Positions 6,290 through 6,863 of a stretch of DNA of 6,863 nt are shown one piece after another. Origin of the DNA: CAYPEZ01 sp964409985 (lineage in GTDB: Bacteria > Patescibacteriota > Minisyncoccia > Phycocordibacterales > UBA6899); assembly GCA_964409985.1 (NCBI GenBank), contig CAYPEZ010000044.1:1-6863 (forward strand), written 5' to 3'. A program made the translations under genes and the position numbers. The notes under the pieces are model-generated. The model saw only the letters and a list, made by a program, of their open reading frames with translations, ran no database searches and was not told the DNA's origin. The number at the start of each line of letters is the position of its first letter. The first letter of the stretch is position 1.

Positions 6290-6317
6290 AAAAGCCATCC
6301 TATGTGTATGGATGGCT
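6288..6317 (-). terminator. Intrinsic terminator of the minus-strand noncoding RNA
   Basis: Perfect 8-bp stem AGCCATCC/GGATGGCT (arms 6293-6300 and 6310-6317) with a 9-nt loop. On the minus strand the stem runs straight into TTTTTT (complement of 6288-6293). On the plus strand no T-run follows, so it is oriented for a minus-strand transcript. Its U-tract overlaps the engB stop codon. Confidence 0.85.
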
Positions 6318-6332
6318 GTACGACACGCTGGT

Positions 6333-6405
6333 GGTCGCCCCGCTCTCGTCTATGAAGAAGGCGAATGGACTAAACCCGCAAACTCAGAGGGAGAGCGGGG
6401 CGACC
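6333..6405. repeat. 15-bp perfect inverted repeat (helix B)
   Basis: GGTCGCCCCGCTCTC (6333-6347) and GAGAGCGGGGCGACC (6391-6405) are exact reverse complements around a 43-nt loop. This is the 3' helix of the noncoding RNA, located 15 nt before the terminator stem. Confidence 0.9.
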
Positions 6406-6432
6406 GAACCGATAGAATGACAATAACCTCAA

Positions 6433-6553
6433 GGGGGTTGTCATGGGTGGCGTAAGCACCAAATCATCCTCCGCGAGCGAGAGAGGAAGGATGCTTTGTG
6501 TGATTTGCACACGTTCACGTACAAAGACGTGCACCGAACCCATGACAACCCCC
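6433..6553. repeat. 16-bp perfect inverted repeat (helix A)
   Basis: GGGGGTTGTCATGGGT (6433-6448) and ACCCATGACAACCCCC (6538-6553) are exact reverse complements enclosing 89 nt that hold three smaller hairpins. This is the 5' domain of the noncoding RNA. Confidence 0.9.
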
Positions 6554-6570
6554 AAGCAATTCTGGGGTGC

Positions 6571-6598
6571 AGTATACACGAATATCAGAATCTGTCAA
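6571..6598 (-). promoter_or_regulatory. Strong sigma70-type promoter of the noncoding RNA
   Basis: On the minus strand: perfect -35 TTGACA (6593-6598), a 16-bp spacer, and -10 TATACT (6571-6576, 5 of 6). It is the best promoter match in the window. A seven-nucleotide discriminator leads to A at 6563 as the likely start. It lies in the 78-nt gap after the right-edge gene, whose stop is at 6642-6644. Confidence 0.8.
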
Positions 6599-6641
6599 GT
6601 GCGTTTCGGGTGTGAGGGTGCATTGCCTTTGCCCGGTAGTT

Positions 6642-6863
6642 TTAAAACAGCCCCAAAAACTTCTTTCGCTTCAGGATTCCTCGTGGGGTAAGGTCGGGTG
6701 GCGGAGGGTACACATCACCGTGGTCAATGACCTTCTTGTCCTCATATTCACCGATGTATCGAGTGTACAGTTCTTGAAATAATCTGTGGGGGAGCCACCC
6801 AGCACCCGCCAAGATATCTTCGATGGCAAGCCAGTCTCCTGCATCGTTCGCAGGGTTGAGGAG
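6642..6863 (-). CDS. C-terminal part of an unrecognised protein (runs off the right edge)
   Basis: The minus strand from the window edge reads 73 codons without interruption to a TAA at 6642-6644, with no ATG, so the start lies outside the window. The visible part begins LLNPANDAGDWLAIED and contains AGAGWLPHRLFQELYTRYI. It has a proline run (YPPPPDLTP, about 52-60) and ends in a basic tail (RGILKRKKFLGLF). The composition and aromatic-rich pattern look like real protein. The basic tail could bind nucleic acid or membrane, but this is a guess. No cysteine is visible. I do not recognise the family. No terminator follows the stop, so this transcript may read into the noncoding RNA. Confidence 0.7.
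   Translation of the reverse strand, partial: LLNPANDAGDWLAIEDILAGAGWLPHRLFQELYTRYIGEYEDKKVIDHGDVYPPPPDLTPRGILKRKKFLGLF

Larger units (their letters stand above)
6288..6563 (-). ncRNA. Candidate structured noncoding RNA, about 275 nt, family not recognised
   Basis: The minus-strand unit is bounded by a near-consensus promoter (6571-6598) and an intrinsic terminator (6288-6317). Expected start is A at 6563. Helix A is a perfect 16-bp stem, GGGGGTTGTCATGGGT (6553-6538) with ACCCATGACAACCCCC (6448-6433). It closes a junction with three hairpins: H1 (arms 6527-6534 and 6507-6514, 8 bp, 12-nt loop), H2 (6485-6493 with 6465-6472, one bulge) and H3 (6457-6460 with 6449-6452, CTTA loop, stacked on helix A). 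Helix B is a perfect 15-bp GC-rich stem (6391-6405 with 6333-6347) with a 43-nt loop. G·U pairs in H1 and H3 exist only in the minus-strand RNA; the plus strand would have C·A mismatches. No tRNA-like ends, RNase P core, SRP or 6S signature is visible. It has no long convincing ORF. Function unknown. Confidence 0.72.

Noticed and set aside
6333..6553. Mobile element (MITE) based on the inverted repeats
   Set aside because: The two inverted repeats are unrelated to each other, no target-site duplication is evident, and a promoter and terminator fit an RNA gene better.
6288..6563. tmRNA: the start GGGGGTTGTCATGGGTTCGG resembles the 5' end of ssrA
   Set aside because: There is no 3' TTCGA T-loop or CCA end, and the 5' segment pairs perfectly over 16 bp with an internal segment rather than with the 3' end. 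No tag-peptide reading frame is evident.
6288..6563. RNase P RNA, SRP RNA or 6S RNA
   Set aside because: Neither strand shows the RNase P core (GAGGAAAGTC, ACAGAA type elements) or the SRP GGAAGGAAGCA-type loop. The multi-hairpin layout is not the single rod with central bubble of 6S RNA.
6370..6579. 69-residue minus-strand ORF
   Set aside because: It begins within the -10 region of the RNA promoter and its frame runs through helices A and B. It has no ribosome binding site and an unconvincing composition.
6599..6641. Terminator for the right-edge gene
   Set aside because: Short GGG/CCC complementarities exist but give no convincing stem and no T-run on the minus strand.

Overview
The window looks like chromosomal DNA of a bacterium with a small, compact genome, most likely a Patescibacteria (CPR) member such as a Parcubacteria or Peregrinibacteria relative. 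That placement rests on remembered resemblance of the DsbA-family protein, the short EngB and the 137-residue hypothetical protein to CPR proteins, and on tight gene packing. It is an inference, not a database result. All nine visible stop codons are TAA or TAG; none is TGA.

Layout. (1) Positions 1-379, minus strand: a partial lipoprotein gene running off the left edge. (2) 380-502: a divergent intergenic region with a good promoter for the next operon. (3) 503-4259, plus strand: a five-gene iron-sulfur cluster (SUF) operon, sufD-like, sufS, sufU, sufC, sufT. Genes overlap by 8 nt or sit 2-6 nt apart, and a perfect 11-bp bidirectional terminator closes the operon. (4) 4290-4703, minus strand: a conserved-looking protein of unknown function that shares this terminator. 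(5) 4804-5538, minus strand: a membrane-anchored DsbA-type thiol oxidoreductase with its own terminator and an extended -10 promoter. (6) 5690-6289, plus strand: the ribosome-assembly GTPase EngB (YsxC/YihA). (7) 6288-6598, minus strand: an apparently independent transcription unit for a structured noncoding RNA of about 275 nt, with its own promoter, two long perfect helices and an intrinsic terminator. (8) 6642-6863, minus strand: the C-terminal end of an unrecognised protein.

How the genes work together. SufS takes sulfur from cysteine and SufU would accept it. The SufC ATPase and a SufB/SufD-family protein would form the scaffold where the cluster is built, and SufT (MIP18/DUF59 family) would help mature target proteins. 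The operon has only one SufB/SufD-family gene, and it lacks a cysteine at the SufB cluster-site position, so a separate SufB is either encoded elsewhere or absent. The DsbA-like protein acts outside the membrane and EngB acts on the large ribosomal subunit; neither has an obvious functional link to SUF.

The most unusual item is the RNA unit at the right end. It matches none of the housekeeping RNAs I can recall (tmRNA, RNase P RNA, SRP RNA, 6S RNA), and G·U wobbles in its hairpins independently support the minus strand as the transcribed one.
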